Positions 6,240 through 6,587 of a DNA stretch of 6,587 nt are shown here, in pieces. The notes beneath the pieces were generated by a model, which saw only the letters and a list, made by a program, of their open reading frames with translations, was not told the DNA's origin and did no database searches. The DNA lies in contig DASYQV010000200.1 in NCBI GenBank assembly GCA_036005125.1, positions 1-6,587 of the forward strand. The letters are read 5' to 3'. This stretch comes from DASYQV01 sp036005125. Its GTDB lineage: Bacteria; Acidobacteriota; Vicinamibacteria; Vicinamibacterales; UBA2999. Position numbers and translations under genes: made by a program. The stretch's first letter is position 1, and every line of letters begins with the position of its first letter.

Positions 6240-6587
6240 ATGGGAACACGGAGGATCGTCCATCTGGCGGTGGCGTTGGCTGTTCTACTCCTCCCGGCAC
6301 CCGGATCGGCGCAGTCCGGGTTGAGCGGTACGATCGCGGGCGTGGCGAAGGACACGAGCGGCGCGGTGCTGCCCGGCGTGACAGTGGAAGCCGCGAGTCC
6401 CGCCCTGATTGAAAGAGTCCGGACGGTCGTCACGGACGCCGAGGGCCAGTACAAAATCGTCGATCTGCGGCCGGGCACTTACATGGTGACGTTCACTCTG
6501 GCGGGCTTCAGGACGGTCAGGCGCGAAGGCATCGAGCTGACGACAGGGTTCACCGCGAATGTGAACGCCGACATGCAGGTGGGACAG
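6240..6587 (+). CDS. N-terminus of a TonB-dependent receptor with carboxypeptidase-regulatory-like domain (Oar-like), partial
   Basis: 116 codons are open to the window end with no stop. Residues 1-24 form a clear Sec signal peptide (TRR, then HLAVALAVLLLPAPGSA, cleavage before QSG). Residues about 28-110 are a CarboxypepD_reg-like Ig-type beta-sandwich: SGTIAGVAKDTSGAVLPGVT at 29-48, TDAEGQYKIVDLRPGTYMVT at 65-84 and LAGFRTV at 87-93. In Acidobacteriota this start is typical of very large (about 1000-residue) Oar/SusC-like outer-membrane receptors that import oligomers or siderophore-like ligands with energy from TonB; the plug and barrel would lie beyond the window. A smaller secreted protein with only this domain cannot be excluded. 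It probably has its own promoter at 5860-5888, separate from the DUF1592/DUF1552 operon. Confidence 0.85.
   Translation, partial: MGTRRIVHLAVALAVLLLPAPGSAQSGLSGTIAGVAKDTSGAVLPGVTVEAASPALIERVRTVVTDAEGQYKIVDLRPGTYMVTFTLAGFRTVRREGIELTTGFTANVNADMQVGQ

Overview
The window is GC-rich with tightly packed, forward-strand genes. It looks like a chromosomal piece from a soil-type Acidobacteriota, probably a Vicinamibacteria relative. This assignment is inference. It rests on the combination of a quinoprotein, an exported ankyrin protein, a DUF1592/DUF1552 pair and an Oar-like TonB receptor start, which I know as an acidobacterial style; no rRNA or marker gene is present to confirm it.

Layout. (1) Bases 1-190 are the 3' end of a PQQ-type beta-propeller dehydrogenase. 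(2) Bases 191-460 are non-coding, with one GC-rich hairpin. (3) Bases 461-5783 are a three-gene operon in which every junction is a 4-base start/stop overlap: an exported ankyrin-repeat protein (461-1900), a large exported di-haem-type protein with DUF1587-DUF1595-DUF1592-DUF1588-DUF1585 modules (1897-4425), and a Tat-exported DUF1552/HXXSHH protein (4422-5783). (4) Bases 5784-6239 are a long non-coding interval holding a 60-base imperfect hairpin, a near-consensus sigma-70-type promoter and two perfect tandem copies of a 33-base unit. (5) From 6240 to the window end is the start of a TonB-dependent receptor with an N-terminal carboxypeptidase-regulatory-like domain.

How they may work together. 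All complete proteins appear to be exported, so the operon acts in the periplasm or at the outer membrane. The DUF1592 protein carries two CxxCH haem sites and the DUF1552 protein carries the HxxSHH motif that gives its Pfam family its name. DUF1592/DUF1552 pairs recur in Acidobacteriota, Myxococcota, Planctomycetota and Verrucomicrobiota, and I know of no firmly assigned biochemical function. The tight coupling of an ankyrin protein to this pair suggests a three-part periplasmic module (haem redox protein, putative metal-dependent enzyme, ankyrin binding or scaffold protein). It may be linked to the upstream quinoprotein and supplied by the downstream receptor. That module is the most interesting content here; its substrate cannot be read from the sequence.
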